Source: Typhlomys cinereus (lineage: Eukaryota > Chordata > Mammalia > Rodentia > Platacanthomyidae). From it: a stretch of 64,000 bases of DNA. The notes beneath the pieces are model-generated. The model was not told the DNA's origin and searched no databases. It worked only from the letters and a program-made list of their open reading frames with translations. The position numbers and the translations under genes were made by a program. The DNA is taken from assembly GCA_023101885.1 (NCBI GenBank), contig JALPQD010000395.1, positions 72,001 through 136,000 on the forward strand. The letters are read 5' to 3'. The first letter of the stretch is position 1, and each line of letters starts with the position of its first letter. Shown here piece by piece: positions 63,794 through 64,000 of this stretch.

Positions 63794-63991
63794 GAGCTAT
63801 CTCACTGCTGAGCTATCTCACTGCTGAGCTATCTCACTGCTGAGCTATCTCTCACTGCTGAGCTATCTCACTGCTGAGCTATCTCACTGCTGAGCTATCT
63901 CTCACTGCTGAGCTATCTCACTGCTGAGCTATCTCACTGCTGAGCTATCTCACTGCTGAGCTATCTCTCACTGCTGAGCTATCTCACTGGC
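63794..63991 (-). repeat. 16/18-bp minisatellite made from a SINE head (Pol III A-box-like units)
   Basis: Twelve gagctat units start at 63794, 63810, 63826, 63842, 63860, 63876, 63892, 63910, 63926, 63942, 63958 and 63976. Spacing is 16,16,16,18,16,16,18,16,16,16,18. The minus strand of each inner unit reads TAGCTCAGCAGT, one mismatch from the A-box consensus TRGCNNAGYNGG. The array ends in ctcactggcccc, the usual SINE 5' end. Confidence 0.93.
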
Positions 63992-64000
63992 CCCTGTCTG

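Larger units (their letters stand above)
51101..64000. other. Intergenic region upstream of NIBAN2
   Basis: No exon series, RNA gene or conserved protein is recognised on either strand. It contains B1, ID, B3, B4 and B2-like SINEs, an L1 3' end, a 12-bp minisatellite and microsatellites, each itemised. Stretches that look unique are about 51100-51800, 52040-53050, 55020-55440, 56840-58870, 59890-61980 and 63440-63650. Confidence 0.8.

Noticed and set aside
63794..63991. CRISPR array
   Set aside because: Direct repeats of 16-18 bp without unique spacers, within a mammalian SINE. It is a minisatellite.
51101..64000. Exon 1 or the promoter of STXBP1, the expected neighbour
   Set aside because: I find no second CpG island or recognisable STXBP1 coding sequence. 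The gene probably lies beyond the right edge.

Overview
This window is mammalian nuclear DNA. It has GT-AG introns, a CpG-island promoter, dense SINEs and long microsatellites. The SINE set points to a rodent: B1-type (7SL-like) elements, ID-type (tRNA-like) elements, B4/RSINE-type ID+B1 composites, B3-type elements, and about a dozen copies of a B2-superfamily SINE whose body does not match mouse B2 as I remember it. That set suggests a myomorph rodent outside the mouse/rat group, possibly a jerboa or a relative. The lineage is inference from recalled repeat families and was not checked by a search.

The only protein-coding gene I can support is NIBAN2 (also FAM129B, MINERVA, Niban-like protein 1). 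It lies on the minus strand and fills about 50 of the 64 kb. All 14 coding exons can be placed, with canonical splice sites and uninterrupted phase, giving a predicted protein of 752 residues. The first coding exon (50495-50549) sits in a strong CpG island at about 50.38-51.10 kb. Intron 1 is about 29.7 kb (20760-50494), and the other 13 coding exons lie between 20759 and 872. The 3' UTR runs off the left edge. The protein has a possible N-myristoylation start, a PH domain in exons 2-5, a helical Niban core in exons 6-13, and a Ser-Pro-rich disordered tail in exon 14 ending in QTEF.

Layout: 1-871, 3' UTR. 872-5461, exons 14-7 with short introns, including a 20/21-bp minisatellite in intron 11 that looks like an expansion of the exon 11 splice-donor junction. 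5462-20759, exons 6-2 with repeat-rich introns, including an L1 3' end in intron 5 and a Z-DNA-prone array in intron 2 beside exon 3. 20760-50494, intron 1, mostly SINEs, microsatellites, a 30-bp minisatellite and some unique sequence. 50495-51100, exon 1, promoter and CpG island. 51101-64000, intergenic DNA upstream of NIBAN2 with no gene I can recognise. In human and mouse the next gene on this side is STXBP1 (from memory), but nothing like it is visible here.

The most interesting observations concern how the NIBAN2 transcript may be processed: fourteen tandem near-copies of the exon 11 splice donor inside intron 11, and a 78-nt stop-free intron 7 whose length is a multiple of three. Other observations are a SINE nested in a SINE with an exact target-site duplication, a tandem array of Pol III A-box-like motifs at the right edge, and several minisatellites. 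I see no CRISPR array, operon, phage, plasmid or other prokaryotic system.
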